A stretch of 64,000 bases of DNA. Source: Paenibacillus taichungensis. Its GTDB lineage: Bacteria; Bacillota; Bacilli; Paenibacillales; Paenibacillaceae. Both the position numbers and the translations under genes were made by a program. Below, one piece after another: positions 35,166 to 44,972 of the stretch; the stretch's first letter is position 1, and the number at the start of each line of letters is the position of its first letter. Where the stretch lies: positions 1-64,000 of the forward strand of contig NZ_JABMCC010000115.1 in NCBI RefSeq assembly GCF_013359905.1, given 5' to 3'. The notes beneath the pieces were generated by a model. That model saw only the letters and a list, made by a program, of their open reading frames with translations. It was not told the DNA's origin and ran no database searches.

Positions 35166-35558
35166 CTATTCCATCATATCCTTGGCTTCATGGTTGACCT
35201 TTTTACCTTTCAAGAGTGGTTCAAGTTCATCCTGTACACTCTGTTCCCATAGGGGCACGTCTGTACGATAGGCAGCCCGTCCGTTGAGATGTCCGGCTAC
35301 TGGTGCTGTGATAAATACAAACACAATGCCAAGCAATACCCGAGCACTGATATAGTTATCGAAATACCAGAAGAAGAGAAACGTTCCGCTCAGTACACAA
35401 AGTACGCCGAGTGTAGTACTTTTGGTGGCGGCATGTGCTCGTAAATATACATCTGGCAGTCGGATCAGTCCGAACGCGCTAAATGCGCTCAGTAGTGCTC
35501 CCAGCAAGACAATGAGCCCAATGACAATTCCGGCGGTTCCATCAACGATCTCCTTCAT
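35166..35558 (-). CDS. mrpG: Mrp Na+/H+ antiporter subunit G
   Basis: About 130 residues, three transmembrane helices, with the MrpG signature FGLIRLPDVYLRAHAATKSTTLG. It is an accessory subunit of the hetero-oligomeric Mrp complex. The ATG at 35558 (MKEIVDG) follows GGGGGCGG and overlaps the end of mrpF by 17 nt. Last gene of the operon. Confidence 0.93.
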   Translation of the reverse strand: MKEIVDGTAGIVIGLIVLLGALLSAFSAFGLIRLPDVYLRAHAATKSTTLGVLCVLSGTFLFFWYFDNYISARVLLGIVFVFITAPVAGHLNGRAAYRTDVPLWEQSVQDELEPLLKGKKVNHEAKDMME

Positions 35559-35826
35559 TTTTGAATACCGCCCCCCGTTCAATATATCGTGCAAATGCAA
35601 CTGTGCTTAGAAAAGCGAGAATGCCGATCAACAGAATGATATCCAGATAAGCTTGGGTATGAAGCATCATGGACAGAACAGCAACGATGGCAATGACGTT
35701 AATACCGATCGTATCCAGTGCCGTAATCCGGTCGGCCATGGATGGTCCCCGTAGCACCCGGTACAGACAACCCAGGATTGCGAGGGAGAGAATAAGCAAG
35801 GATATGAACAACATTGAGGATAACAT
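35542..35826 (-). CDS. mrpF: Mrp Na+/H+ antiporter subunit F
   Basis: A 94-residue, three-helix membrane subunit with the MrpF motif YRVLRGPSMADRITALDTIGIN. It begins at a TAATG overlap with the mrpE stop, so translation is coupled. Mrp complexes exchange Na+ for protons and are important at alkaline pH and high sodium. Confidence 0.93.
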   Translation of the reverse strand: MLSSMLFISLLILSLAILGCLYRVLRGPSMADRITALDTIGINVIAIVAVLSMMLHTQAYLDIILLIGILAFLSTVAFARYIERGAVFKNEGDR

Positions 35827-36308
35827 TATCGTGTCACCTCCATAATGGCTTTTTCGAACGTATTTTTGATATCATCACTCATTTTCTGTTCGTCTTTGAT
35901 ATCCAGCGCGTGTATAAATAATTTGCGTTGATTCCCTGAAATTTCAAGTGGGAGGGAGCCTGGCGTCAGTGAGATGAGCAGACACAGGAGTGTAACTTCC
36001 CAGTCAGAGGACAGCTGTGTCTGATAGGTAAATATGCCGGGCCGAATATCAAGCTTCGGCTTCACGATCTGGCGAATAACTTCAATACTGGCCCGTACCA
36101 GTTCCTTGAACAGCAGGGCAATCAGCTTGATGATCGCCCAGACACGAACAATATAGAAGCGTTGCGGAAAGAAACGTCGCATACTCCCAATCAGCAGTAG
36201 ACCCAGCAGGTAACCCGTGAGAAAGCCAACCCCATTCCACGCATTATTCAGAAACATCCATACAAAGCCAATGATCAAATTAAGTACAATCTGAAAGGCC
36301 ATACGCAT
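35826..36308 (-). CDS. mrpE: Mrp Na+/H+ antiporter subunit E
   Basis: A 160-residue subunit with N-terminal membrane helices (GFVWMFLNNAWNGVGFLTGYLLG) and the family block LRxx-like RPGIFTYQTQLSSDWEVTLL followed by LTPGSLPLEI. The start abuts the mrpD stop; a second ATG two codons on has better spacing from GGAG. Confidence 0.92.
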   Translation of the reverse strand: MRMAFQIVLNLIIGFVWMFLNNAWNGVGFLTGYLLGLLLIGSMRRFFPQRFYIVRVWAIIKLIALLFKELVRASIEVIRQIVKPKLDIRPGIFTYQTQLSSDWEVTLLCLLISLTPGSLPLEISGNQRKLFIHALDIKDEQKMSDDIKNTFEKAIMEVTR

Positions 36309-37787
36309 CTACTCCTTCAAGACTGCATCAATATAAACATTGGGATGCAGCAGAATGTCGCCTGCGCGGGAGGTCAGTTGGAACATGCCCTCAGCCCCCA
36401 CACCCATTGCGATGATGAACACAAACAGAATTCCGGCAGGGATGAGCAGGCCGTTCACGGCGTAAGGTCTTCTCACTGCGCCTGCCGGCGGTTCACCCCA
36501 GAACGCCTGGATGAAGATGCGAAGAACCGAATACAACATCAGCAGGCTGGAAAGGACGGCAATGCCTGTCAGTCCGTAGAGACCTGCCTGCAACCCGCCT
36601 TCAAATAACAACAATTTCCCAGGAAATCCACTGAACGGAGGAATACCTGCCAGCGCAAGTGCACTGATGAAGAACATCCAACCAAGCAGTGGGTAGCGGT
36701 GGATCAGCCCGCCCATATTGTCGAGTTTGGAGGTGCCTGCGACCGCGATCAGAGCGCCTCCGAGCAGGAATAGCAGTGTTTTGATGAGCATATCATGCAG
36801 CATGTAGAAGAGTAGACCTTCCAGTGCAGGACGGCTGGCAGCAGCCATCCCGAAAGCTACAAATCCCACCCCTGCGATCACGTTGTAGATCAGTATTTTA
36901 TTGACGTCACGATAGGAAATCGCCCCGATTACCCCGAGTACCATGGTCGCTCCAGCCATCCAGCCGATAAGGGCATGGAAGAAATCAGGATCATGATAGA
37001 ATATCAGTGTGAATGTTCGCACAATGGCGTACAGACCTACTTTGGTCAGCAAACCGGCGAATAGAGCAGTGACCACTGCCGGAGGGGCTGCGTAAGAGCC
37101 GGACAACCAGAAGAACAGGAACAGTCCGGCCTTGATGCTGAAAACGATCAGGAAGAGGACAGCGATAAGGGTGATCACTCCGCTCTGTCCGACTTCAGCG
37201 ATCCGATTGGACAAGTCGGCCATGTTTAAAGTGCCGGTAACAGAGTAGAGAAAACCAATAGAGGCAACAAATAGCGCAGAAGAGACAATGTTAATCAAGA
37301 CATACTTGATCGTTTCTCGTAGTTGTCTTTCCGTACCTCCCAATACAATTAGTGCATAAGAAGAGATAAGCATCAGTTCAAAGCATACAAACAGGTTAAA
37401 CAGGTCTCCAGTCAGAAAGGAACCGTTCACGCCTGCAATCAGGAAATGAAAGAACGGGTAAAAATGATGTTCTTCCCGTTCCTTATTTACACTTCGGAAA
37501 GCGTAGAGCAGGCATGCCAGTGCAATGATTGAAGCAGCCACGACGAGCAATGCCGATACCATATCTGCAACAAGTACAATGCCATAAGGCGGTTCCCATC
37601 CTCCCATATTGAGCGTCTGTATCCCGGATTGTGTCACTTGGGTAATCAGTACGGTTGAAGCGGCTGCCGTCAGTAAAAGGCCAATAACACTCACAACCCG
37701 CTGAATATTTACCCGCCGGAAGAATAGAAGGGCTATAACCCCGGTAATCAGTGGCAGCAGAATGGGCAGAACAACGAGATTATTCAT
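36309..37787 (-). CDS. mrpD: Mrp Na+/H+ antiporter subunit D
   Basis: A 492-residue, 14-helix proton-channel subunit homologous to complex I NuoN/NuoM. The conserved core GVNGSFLTGDLFNLFVCFELMLISSYAL carries the transmembrane glutamate, and the later IKAGLFLFFWLSGSYAAPP and HDMLIKTLLFLLGG segments hold the key lysines. The coding start overlaps the mrpC end by 8 nt. Confidence 0.95.
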   Translation of the reverse strand: MNNLVVLPILLPLITGVIALLFFRRVNIQRVVSVIGLLLTAAASTVLITQVTQSGIQTLNMGGWEPPYGIVLVADMVSALLVVAASIIALACLLYAFRSVNKEREEHHFYPFFHFLIAGVNGSFLTGDLFNLFVCFELMLISSYALIVLGGTERQLRETIKYVLINIVSSALFVASIGFLYSVTGTLNMADLSNRIAEVGQSGVITLIAVLFLIVFSIKAGLFLFFWLSGSYAAPPAVVTALFAGLLTKVGLYAIVRTFTLIFYHDPDFFHALIGWMAGATMVLGVIGAISYRDVNKILIYNVIAGVGFVAFGMAAASRPALEGLLFYMLHDMLIKTLLFLLGGALIAVAGTSKLDNMGGLIHRYPLLGWMFFISALALAGIPPFSGFPGKLLLFEGGLQAGLYGLTGIAVLSSLLMLYSVLRIFIQAFWGEPPAGAVRRPYAVNGLLIPAGILFVFIIAMGVGAEGMFQLTSRAGDILLHPNVYIDAVLKE

Positions 37788-38118
37788 AAGGACGCCCCCT
37801 AACTTCTTCCATATCGTCTGTTTTCAGCTTCAGATAGGAACGATAGGAGAGTACAAAGAAAAAGGCGGTTAGTCCGAAATTAATGACAATGGATGTCAAT
37901 ATCAGCGCCTGGGGAAGTGGATCGACATAGCGTTCAGCTTGCTCCCCAAGCAGCGGTGGTGCTCCAGTTTTGAGACGGGACATCGTGATCAGCAGTAGAT
38001 GAACTCCGTGAGTGAGTATGGACATACCGAGCACGATTCGGAGCAGGCTCCGCGATAAGATTAAAAAGACGGCGACTGCAAACAAAATGCCAACGGCCAC
38101 ACACATCAATATTTCCAT
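37780..38118 (-). CDS. mrpC: Mrp Na+/H+ antiporter subunit C
   Basis: A 112-residue, three-helix subunit homologous to NuoK. It shows LGMSILTHGVHLLLI and DPLPQALILTSIVINFGLTAF, both typical of MrpC. It starts one base after the mrpAB stop and overlaps mrpD. Confidence 0.94.
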   Translation of the reverse strand: MEILMCVAVGILFAVAVFLILSRSLLRIVLGMSILTHGVHLLLITMSRLKTGAPPLLGEQAERYVDPLPQALILTSIVINFGLTAFFFVLSYRSYLKLKTDDMEEVRGRPYE

Positions 38119-38119
38119 A

Positions 38120-41077
38120 TCAGCGATCCTCCCCGATCTGTAGAATGATATTCATGGTGACTCCCAGGACGGCGAGATATACGCCGAGGTCAAATAGCAT
38201 CGCGGTTGCAAGTTCTGTTTCTCCAAGTATGGGGAGATCGAAATAACCAAAGGTCTGGCTCAGGAAGGGTACGCCGAACAAAAAAGAGCCAGCTCCAGTC
38301 AATAAGGCAATGCCCAGCCCGATGGCCGTCAAGGTGCGGAAATCGATAGGTAACGCTTTGCGTACAGTATCCGTACTGAATGCCAGCGCGATTAAAACCA
38401 GGCCAGCTGCCGTTACCAGGCCGCCAATGAACCCGCCACCCGGGTTATGATGTCCTGCGAAGAACAGATGCAGCGCGAAGGTCAGAATGATAAAGACAAC
38501 AACTTTAGTCGTCGTTTGCAACAACACATCGTTGCTTTGAAGTGGTACGGTATCCCAGGTTGATGAGCTGCGTTCACGGTTGCCATACTTTTTCGTATTG
38601 TCCGCTTTGTCATCCGCATCTTCTTCGGTTTCTTCAGTCTGTTCTTTCTTGCGGAATTTCAGTCTAGCGCCAAGGTCCCTCGCTTCGAGATTCAGATTAA
38701 TCATGGAGTAGATGGACAACGAAGCTACCCCCAGTACCATAATCTCCAGTAGGGTATCGAATCCACGGAAATCCACCAGCAGCACGTTGACAACATTTTT
38801 GCCGCCAGCCAGATTGTAACTTTCCTGAATGAAAAAGTCGGAGATGCTATCCAGTGATGCGGTTCCGCTCGCTGCTAATGCAACAAAGGTCATGACCACA
38901 CCTACTGCAATCGCAACAACCATATTCACACTGAGGTAGCGGCGGCTAGATTTGCCCCGTTGTAGCTCCGGCAGATGGTAGAAGCAAAGCAGGAACAGTG
39001 CAACCGAGACCGTTTCGACAATCATCTGGGTCAATGCCAGATCCGGCGCTCGGAACAGCACGAATAGTAATGTGACGAGGTAACCCACTGCGCCAGTCAT
39101 TATGACTGCGGATAGTCTGTTCTTCGCAAAAGGGATCGAAACCGCTGCTGCGATCAGTGCGATGAGCAGTACTGCTTCATAGAAAGAAAAAGGGGCATTA
39201 CCCTTGAAGTTCCACGTAATATTTTCCCCTGAGCGGAAAAAGGCATAAACCAGCAATGCAACGGTGAACGAGAAAATATATACCAGATAGTTACGAACCG
39301 AGCCATTCATATAGGCTTCTGTCCATTTACGTGCATAATGCTGAAGATTATCTAGTACGACATGGTACATATTGTTTATCGTTAACCCTTGTGGGTAATG
39401 CTCATAAATCGTTCTCCAGCGCGGCAGCAGTTTGTACAAAGTAATACCGAGGGCGATTACACCAATGGTCATGATTAATTCTGGTGTGATGCCATGCCAT
39501 AGGGAGAAGTGAACATCAAAGTGTTCATTTCCGTTCAGCAGTGATGGAAGTACAGCAGCCATCGCTGGTTCAATTAATGATCCAGCCAGCAGATTCGGGA
39601 ATAGACCGAATATGATCACCAGTATCCCGAGAATAACCGGAGGAATCAACATGCCAACGGGAGCTTCATGCAGCTTCTCAGCAGGAATCTCGCTGCGGGT
39701 GCGACCGAGGAATGTTTTGAACACAATAATAAGCGCATAGATCAGAGTGAACACACTTGCGAGCCAGGCGAACACAGGCAAGAGTACACTCCATGATCCG
39801 AGTCCAAAGATGCGGAGGTGTGTTACTTCCACCATAGCCTGGAAGAACAGCTCCTTGCTCAGAAATCCGTTAAACGGCGGAATTCCGGCCATGGCGAGTG
39901 CTCCGACGAGCGCTACCGTAAAGGTCACTGGCATAAATGAAGCAAGTCCGCCAAGTTTCCTTATATCCCGCGTGCCTGTCTCATGATCCACAATGCCAAC
40001 GACCATGAACAGTGCCGCCTTGAAGGTAGCGTGATTGAACAGATGAAGCAGTGCTGCCGTAATGGCAACTGTGTACATCGCGGAGGATTCGCCATATCCG
40101 AAATAGATGGCTGCCGAGCCAACGCCGAGCAGAGACATGATCAGACCAAGCTGTGAGATGGTAGAATAGGCCAGGATCGCTTTAAGGTCATTTTTTTTCA
40201 CGGCAAGGAATGATCCATAACATAGGGTGAGCAGTCCAACCCCGGTGACAAGCCAGAACCATAATCCCTGTCCACCAAAGATGGGTGTAAACCGGGCTAC
40301 GACATACAGCCCCGCCTTGACCATGGTCGCCGAATGCAGATAGGCGCTGACAGGTGTTGGAGCTTCCATGGCGTCAGGCAGCCAGATGTGGAACGGGAAC
40401 TGCGCCGATTTGGTAAAAGCTCCGATCAGAATCAGTACAAGAGCAGGCAAGAATAGTGAACTGTCCTGAATCTGGCCCCATTCCGTAATCGTTGCGCGAA
40501 TACTGAACGTACCCGTCATGAGGTACATCAGCATGAATCCGGCAAGCATGGCAAAACCACCAAAAACGGTAATGAGGAACGACTTTTGTGCGCCCGAAGT
40601 GGACGCCTTGCGTTTGTAATGAAAAGCGATCAGGAGAAAGGACGTTATACTGGTCAACTCCCAGAATCCATACAGTACAATCATATTGTCTGACAGTACC
40701 ACGCCAAGCATGGCTCCCATAAACATCAGCAGATACAAATAAAAGCGGTTTAAAGCTTCTTTGGTATCCATGTAGAAAATGGAGTAGAGCACCACCAGTG
40801 TTCCTACACCGGTGATTAACAATGTCAGCAGCAAACTTAGACCATCCAGATATAGATTAAATCCAATGTCCAGTGACGGAATCCAAGGGATATACCCGGA
40901 TACTGTATTTCGCTGAGACACGGCGGGTACGAGGCTCGCAAAATAAACAAATAATAGGGCCGGGACAAGTAAAACCAGCCATCCCATATGTATTTTACGG
41001 AAGAAACGATGCAGCATGGCAAGTACAATACCAGCGGCAAAAGGCAGAATCACAGCAACATGAAGCAGGCTCAACAT
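38120..41077 (-). CDS. mrpA: Mrp Na+/H+ antiporter fused subunit A-B
   Basis: 985 residues. Residues 1 to about 790 are MrpA: a NuoL-like 14-helix channel (NMIVLYGFWELTSITSFLLI; AQFPFHIWLPDAMEAPTPVSAYLHSATMVKAG in two blocks) and the C-terminal extension with FRAPDLALTQMIVETVSVALF. After a charged linker rich in E, D and K (about 800-850) comes a full MrpB domain: FALHLFFAGHHNPGGGFIGGL and a final LGVTMNIILQIGEDR. In B. subtilis A and B are separate genes, so this is a fusion, and no stand-alone mrpB is present. GGGGGTGT precedes the ATG. First gene of the operon mrpAB-C-D-E-F-G. Confidence 0.94.
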   Translation of the reverse strand: MLSLLHVAVILPFAAGIVLAMLHRFFRKIHMGWLVLLVPALLFVYFASLVPAVSQRNTVSGYIPWIPSLDIGFNLYLDGLSLLLTLLITGVGTLVVLYSIFYMDTKEALNRFYLYLLMFMGAMLGVVLSDNMIVLYGFWELTSITSFLLIAFHYKRKASTSGAQKSFLITVFGGFAMLAGFMLMYLMTGTFSIRATITEWGQIQDSSLFLPALVLILIGAFTKSAQFPFHIWLPDAMEAPTPVSAYLHSATMVKAGLYVVARFTPIFGGQGLWFWLVTGVGLLTLCYGSFLAVKKNDLKAILAYSTISQLGLIMSLLGVGSAAIYFGYGESSAMYTVAITAALLHLFNHATFKAALFMVVGIVDHETGTRDIRKLGGLASFMPVTFTVALVGALAMAGIPPFNGFLSKELFFQAMVEVTHLRIFGLGSWSVLLPVFAWLASVFTLIYALIIVFKTFLGRTRSEIPAEKLHEAPVGMLIPPVILGILVIIFGLFPNLLAGSLIEPAMAAVLPSLLNGNEHFDVHFSLWHGITPELIMTIGVIALGITLYKLLPRWRTIYEHYPQGLTINNMYHVVLDNLQHYARKWTEAYMNGSVRNYLVYIFSFTVALLVYAFFRSGENITWNFKGNAPFSFYEAVLLIALIAAAVSIPFAKNRLSAVIMTGAVGYLVTLLFVLFRAPDLALTQMIVETVSVALFLLCFYHLPELQRGKSSRRYLSVNMVVAIAVGVVMTFVALAASGTASLDSISDFFIQESYNLAGGKNVVNVLLVDFRGFDTLLEIMVLGVASLSIYSMINLNLEARDLGARLKFRKKEQTEETEEDADDKADNTKKYGNRERSSSTWDTVPLQSNDVLLQTTTKVVVFIILTFALHLFFAGHHNPGGGFIGGLVTAAGLVLIALAFSTDTVRKALPIDFRTLTAIGLGIALLTGAGSFLFGVPFLSQTFGYFDLPILGETELATAMLFDLGVYLAVLGVTMNIILQIGEDR

Positions 41078-41376
41078 TACACCCCCAATGACTGAATTTC
41101 TAATGCTCTTTATTGTGACAAACAGTGCTCATATGGCTCTGTGAGCATGCTTGCTCTCTATATTCATAACCCAAGTATGTATATACAGAATCGTGACTAT
41201 TCTTTGAATGGAAGAAACACGGTGTGAATAGCGTCCCCATATTGTATGGATATATATAATGAAAAAAGACATTATTTCCGATAAAGATGAAAACGAATAG
41301 GTGACATCCCGTAGTTCTTAACAGCATGAATGATGTTGAAAAAAGCAAGCTGGTTCACCGTTTATTGGAGGAAGTT
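41078..41376. promoter_or_regulatory. divergent control region, mrp operon and diguanylate cyclase
   Basis: An AT-rich gap of 299 nt. A TGCTCA/TGAGCA hairpin with a 10-nt loop (about 41128-41149) lies in the mrp leader side. TATAAT at 41255-41260 is a good -10 for the cyclase, but its -35 is weak. I see no c-di-GMP riboswitch or other known RNA here. Confidence 0.35.
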
Positions 41377-43023
41377 ATGTCATTCAAGCTTAAAACTGTT
41401 CTCACCATGACCTTCGCTGTGTTATCCCTGTTGGTTACACTCACGATTGGTTATATTCTAAGTCAAAAATCATCCATAGCTGTTGAAACGGAGATTGGTC
41501 ATTCCCTCATCAGCACAGCTTCTCAGACTTCAGACAAGCTGGATCGTTTCATGTGGTCGCGTTCAGGAGAATTGGATCTTCTGGGCCGAATGATTGCCCT
41601 AGAGGACCGTTTCGAGCCTGCCGAAATGCAGATGCTGCTGAATCAGCTTCAAGATAGCTTTCCCACATTCTCATGGGTTGGATTCATGAATCCCAAAGGA
41701 AAAGTGCTGGCTTCCACAGACGGCATATTGCGCGGTGAAAATTTATCGGAACGACCTGTGTATCAGGAGGGAATCAAGGGTAAATTTATCGGAGATGTCC
41801 ATGATGCTGTCCTTCTGGCGAAGCTTCTTCCGAACCCAACCGGCGAACCACTTCAATTTGTCGATATCAGCTTTCCGGTAAACTACAAGAACGGAGAGAT
41901 TGCTGGCGTGCTTGCGGCACATTTGAGCTGGGCCTGGGCGAAGGAAATGGAGAAAAGTGTCCTGGAGCCGCTGAAACATGAAGAAAAGGACATCGAAATG
42001 TTTATTGTCAGTCAAAAGGAAAATACGGTGCTGCTTGGTCCAAAAGAATGGATTGGTCGTCCTTTGAAGCTATCGGGCATTGAAGGGGCAAGACTGAACA
42101 AAAGCAGCTGGTCTATAGAAGAATGGCCGGATGGAAAAGAATATGTAACAGGGTTTGCTACTAGCCAGGGGCATCTGGACTATCCCGGTCTTGGGTGGAC
42201 GGTGGTTATTCGTCAGCTCAAGTCAGCGGCGTTTGCTTCCGTGACCGACATGCTCTGGTTCAATGTCTGGGCAGGGCTCTCGGTTACGGTGCTGTTTGCA
42301 TGGATTGGCTGGCTGATCTCCCGCCAGATCTCGGCCCCGATTGCACGGCTGACTCAAGTGGCGAATCGGCTGGGTGCTGGAGAGCAAGTACAGATTCCGG
42401 AAAATCGAGGTTTTAGGGAAATCGAAGTACTATCACGTTCCCTCGGAGATATGCTGACTTCGCTAACAAATAAGGACTCGGAACTCGTTATTATGCAGAA
42501 TCTGGCCCACTACGACCAATTGACCGGACTGCCAAACCGAACAGCGCTCGAGCACTATCTGGAAGAATCCTTGGAGATGGAAAGTGAAAATCACACATTA
42601 ACATTCCTTTACCTTGATCTGGATGGATTCAAAAGTGTGAATGATACGCTTGGGCATCAGACCGGAGATGTTCTGCTGCAGAAAGTGGCTCAGCGTTTGA
42701 CCAGTATCCGTCATGATAAGGGCATCACGGTAAGGCTTGGCGGAGATGAGTTCCTCATTGTGCTCCGCTCTGTGGGAAGCAATCCAAGAGAAGAAGCTCG
42801 TACCTATGCGGAAGAAATCATCCAGAGCCTGAATAAGCCGTTTATTATTGAATATGAACGAATTCATATTGGCTGCAGCATTGGGGGTGCTGAATATCCT
42901 ACCAACAGTGGCAATCCGAGTGAAATTATCCGTATGGCAGATGAGGCGCTGTATGAATCGAAACGTGCGGGCAAAAATAGAATGACATTCTATCCAGAAT
43001 TGAAGAACACAGTTAGAGAATAA
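41377..43023 (+). CDS. membrane diguanylate cyclase with Cache-like sensor and HAMP
   Basis: Makes c-di-GMP from two GTP. 549 residues: a transmembrane helix (about 10-30), an extracytoplasmic double-Cache-like sensor (about 35-285), a second helix (about 295-315), HAMP linker (SRQISAPIARLTQVANRLGAG) and a GGDEF domain (about 385-540) starting HYDQLTGLPNRTALE and with an intact VRLGGDEFLI active site. No clear RxxD inhibitory site precedes it (HDKG occupies the place), so feedback inhibition may be absent. The ATG at 41377 follows TTGGAGGA by 6 nt. No EAL domain is attached. Confidence 0.9.
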   Translation: MSFKLKTVLTMTFAVLSLLVTLTIGYILSQKSSIAVETEIGHSLISTASQTSDKLDRFMWSRSGELDLLGRMIALEDRFEPAEMQMLLNQLQDSFPTFSWVGFMNPKGKVLASTDGILRGENLSERPVYQEGIKGKFIGDVHDAVLLAKLLPNPTGEPLQFVDISFPVNYKNGEIAGVLAAHLSWAWAKEMEKSVLEPLKHEEKDIEMFIVSQKENTVLLGPKEWIGRPLKLSGIEGARLNKSSWSIEEWPDGKEYVTGFATSQGHLDYPGLGWTVVIRQLKSAAFASVTDMLWFNVWAGLSVTVLFAWIGWLISRQISAPIARLTQVANRLGAGEQVQIPENRGFREIEVLSRSLGDMLTSLTNKDSELVIMQNLAHYDQLTGLPNRTALEHYLEESLEMESENHTLTFLYLDLDGFKSVNDTLGHQTGDVLLQKVAQRLTSIRHDKGITVRLGGDEFLIVLRSVGSNPREEARTYAEEIIQSLNKPFIIEYERIHIGCSIGGAEYPTNSGNPSEIIRMADEALYESKRAGKNRMTFYPELKNTVRE

Positions 43024-43073
43024 TATAATATAAATTGCAGTAACTGATCCGCATACAGGCAAGGAGCGATGAG

Positions 43074-43595
43074 ATGTCTGGAAAATATACCAATGTACCC
43101 TATGGTTATGAACCTCCACCGGCTACCCGGAAAGGCACGCTGATTTTCTATGATTCATTTGAGCACATAACAGATGAACAGCTTGAACACGCCGCTGATA
43201 TTGCGGACACACGTTCCTTTGTGCAACTTGTGCTCTATCCGCTGCATGAGAATACAGTGAAGCGAATGAGCAAGGATGGTGTGCAGCCTTTTTACAAAAG
43301 GGAAGATCGCCTTCATAACTGGAGAAGGGAGCATGCATCCTCCCGCATACGGGTGGAAGGCTGGGAAGGCAAGAGGAAGAAGTATACGCCGATCGAAGCA
43401 GCCCTGCGTCATATGGCAGAAGAATATCCCGCTCCCCATTTTCTGTATCTCACGGTGGAGATGGCGAATCAGTTCGCATCATTTGATTCGTTCAAAGATT
43501 GGATTAAGGAAGTACGTCTGATAATTGATGGAGCTGCCGTTAAGCTCCACCCGAAACTAGAGCAAAATGCACATCGCTGGGAATGGGCAGAATGA
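43074..43595 (+). CDS. protein of unknown function (173 aa)
   Basis: Not recognised. A soluble, charged protein with no signal peptide or membrane helix. It opens with a flexible stretch (MSGKYTNVPYGYEPPPATRKG), then an alternating strand-helix pattern (TLIFYDSFEHITDEQLEHAA; SFVQLVLYPLHENTVKRM) that looks like a Rossmann-type alpha/beta fold, then a basic helix (RLHNWRREHASSRIRVEGW) and APHFLYLTVEMAN. AAGGAGCG precedes the ATG. It sits 50 nt behind one diguanylate cyclase and convergent to another, so a link to c-di-GMP signalling is possible but unproved. Confidence 0.6.
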   Translation: MSGKYTNVPYGYEPPPATRKGTLIFYDSFEHITDEQLEHAADIADTRSFVQLVLYPLHENTVKRMSKDGVQPFYKREDRLHNWRREHASSRIRVEGWEGKRKKYTPIEAALRHMAEEYPAPHFLYLTVEMANQFASFDSFKDWIKEVRLIIDGAAVKLHPKLEQNAHRWEWAE

Positions 43596-43626
43596 ACCGG
43601 TACATTCGAATTGACGATTAGGCAGT

Positions 43627-43680
43627 AAAAAAAGTAGTGCTGCACAGCCGGCTTCCCGGTGAACAGCACTACTTTTTTTT
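43627..43680. terminator. strong bidirectional terminator
   Basis: AAAAAAAGTAGTGCTG pairs with CAGCACTACTTTTTTTT around a 21-nt loop that itself contains CCGGCTTCCCGG. It lies between convergent genes and gives T-runs on both strands. Confidence 0.92.
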
Positions 43681-43698
43681 GCATTTTTTTATGGAGTA

Positions 43699-44817
43699 CT
43701 ATACCAGATCAAGGGACGTCATCGTTTTATTTTTTCCTGTTCGTTTGGCTGCATAGAGACACGCATCCACTTCCTCAAACAGCTTGTCCTTCGACAGATG
43801 GGCGCTGTAGCTTTTGAGTCCGACACTTACCGTAATATAAGCGCCTTCAAGCTCCAAATGAACATGACGGGCGATCTTCTTGCGGATCTGCTCCACCAAG
43901 GCATATGCCTGCTCGAAAGGTTGCTCAAACATTAACAGTGCAAATTCTTCTCCACCATAACGTGCTGCAATATCGCTTGAGGTGATATTCTCCTGGATGA
44001 CCTGAGAGACTCTCTCCAGAATGGCGTCTCCAACCCGGTGCCCATATGTATCATTAATTGACTTGAAGTTGTCAATATCAATCAGAGCTAAATGCAGACT
44101 CATGCCATTATTCGCATATTCAAATGCTTTTTCATAGTAGTCCTTAAAGGAGCTTTGATTATACAGATTGGTTAACCCGTCTGTCTTGGACTGCTTGGTC
44201 ATAATTGCGTTTCGCACAATCAGATCCTGCTTGGCAAGCATACTGGCCTGAAGATCATCCAGTACCTCCACACCGCTCGTAACAATTAACTGTGCAACAT
44301 ATGTACCTACAATAAGAAAAGCGGGAATGGACACCATGTCAAACGAAGATAAGTACAGCCGATAGGCTGGGTCGCAGAGTACGATGACATAACCAATCAT
44401 CTGCATGAGGCATACCGTCCATACTCTTTTCTTGCTGAAGAACAGAACAGAAGCAAAGATCGGCAACAGGCAGATGGCCAGGATGATCCGAATATCGTAA
44501 TTGACATGAATGATAGTCCAGGCAATGACTGTGCTGGCCATGGACATGGAATAGAAGGAAAATGAACTGAAACGGCGTTCTACCCAACTGGCAATCAGAA
44601 TAGCTAAAGCGCTGGATATCGTAGGCCAAAATAAAACGTAGATCATGAAATCTTCTGGAGTGCGATCATAATCGAGAAACAGAAAGCAGCCTATTTGAAT
44701 GACAACATGCGTTAATACGACGACCCAGTAAGCACGAAGCATTTTTTTGATCCATTTGGAATGCTTGAATTCGTACTCGGTTGGGATATGGTTGCTATGT
44801 AAGTTGGGACTCTTCAA
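43699..44817 (-). CDS. diguanylate cyclase with N-terminal membrane domain
   Basis: 372 residues. Five or six transmembrane helices fill residues about 28-190 (MASE-like sensor), followed by a short coiled segment and a GGDEF domain starting SKTDGLTNLYNQSSFKDYY. The active site AARYGGEEFALLMF is intact, so it should make c-di-GMP. The inhibitory-site position reads TSSD rather than RxxD. The start appears to be TTG at 44817 after GGTGA, but the spacing is short, so the N-terminus is uncertain. Divergent from the giant DUF11 gene. Confidence 0.88.
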   Translation of the reverse strand: MKSPNLHSNHIPTEYEFKHSKWIKKMLRAYWVVVLTHVVIQIGCFLFLDYDRTPEDFMIYVLFWPTISSALAILIASWVERRFSSFSFYSMSMASTVIAWTIIHVNYDIRIILAICLLPIFASVLFFSKKRVWTVCLMQMIGYVIVLCDPAYRLYLSSFDMVSIPAFLIVGTYVAQLIVTSGVEVLDDLQASMLAKQDLIVRNAIMTKQSKTDGLTNLYNQSSFKDYYEKAFEYANNGMSLHLALIDIDNFKSINDTYGHRVGDAILERVSQVIQENITSSDIAARYGGEEFALLMFEQPFEQAYALVEQIRKKIARHVHLELEGAYITVSVGLKSYSAHLSKDKLFEEVDACLYAAKRTGKNKTMTSLDLV

Positions 44818-44972
44818 TATATCACCGCTGACTGCATCATAATGATACGACAGACACTGCTCTCGTATGCTTTAATTATAAAACACATTGCACGAAACGC
44901 AAATCATTTAATTTGTGTTATGAAAACAAAGCTTACATAAGTGCAAATCGCATAAAGTTCTTTTATAGGACA

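Noticed and set aside
41078..41376. c-di-GMP riboswitch upstream of the diguanylate cyclase
   Set aside because: The conserved GEMM core elements were not found on either strand.
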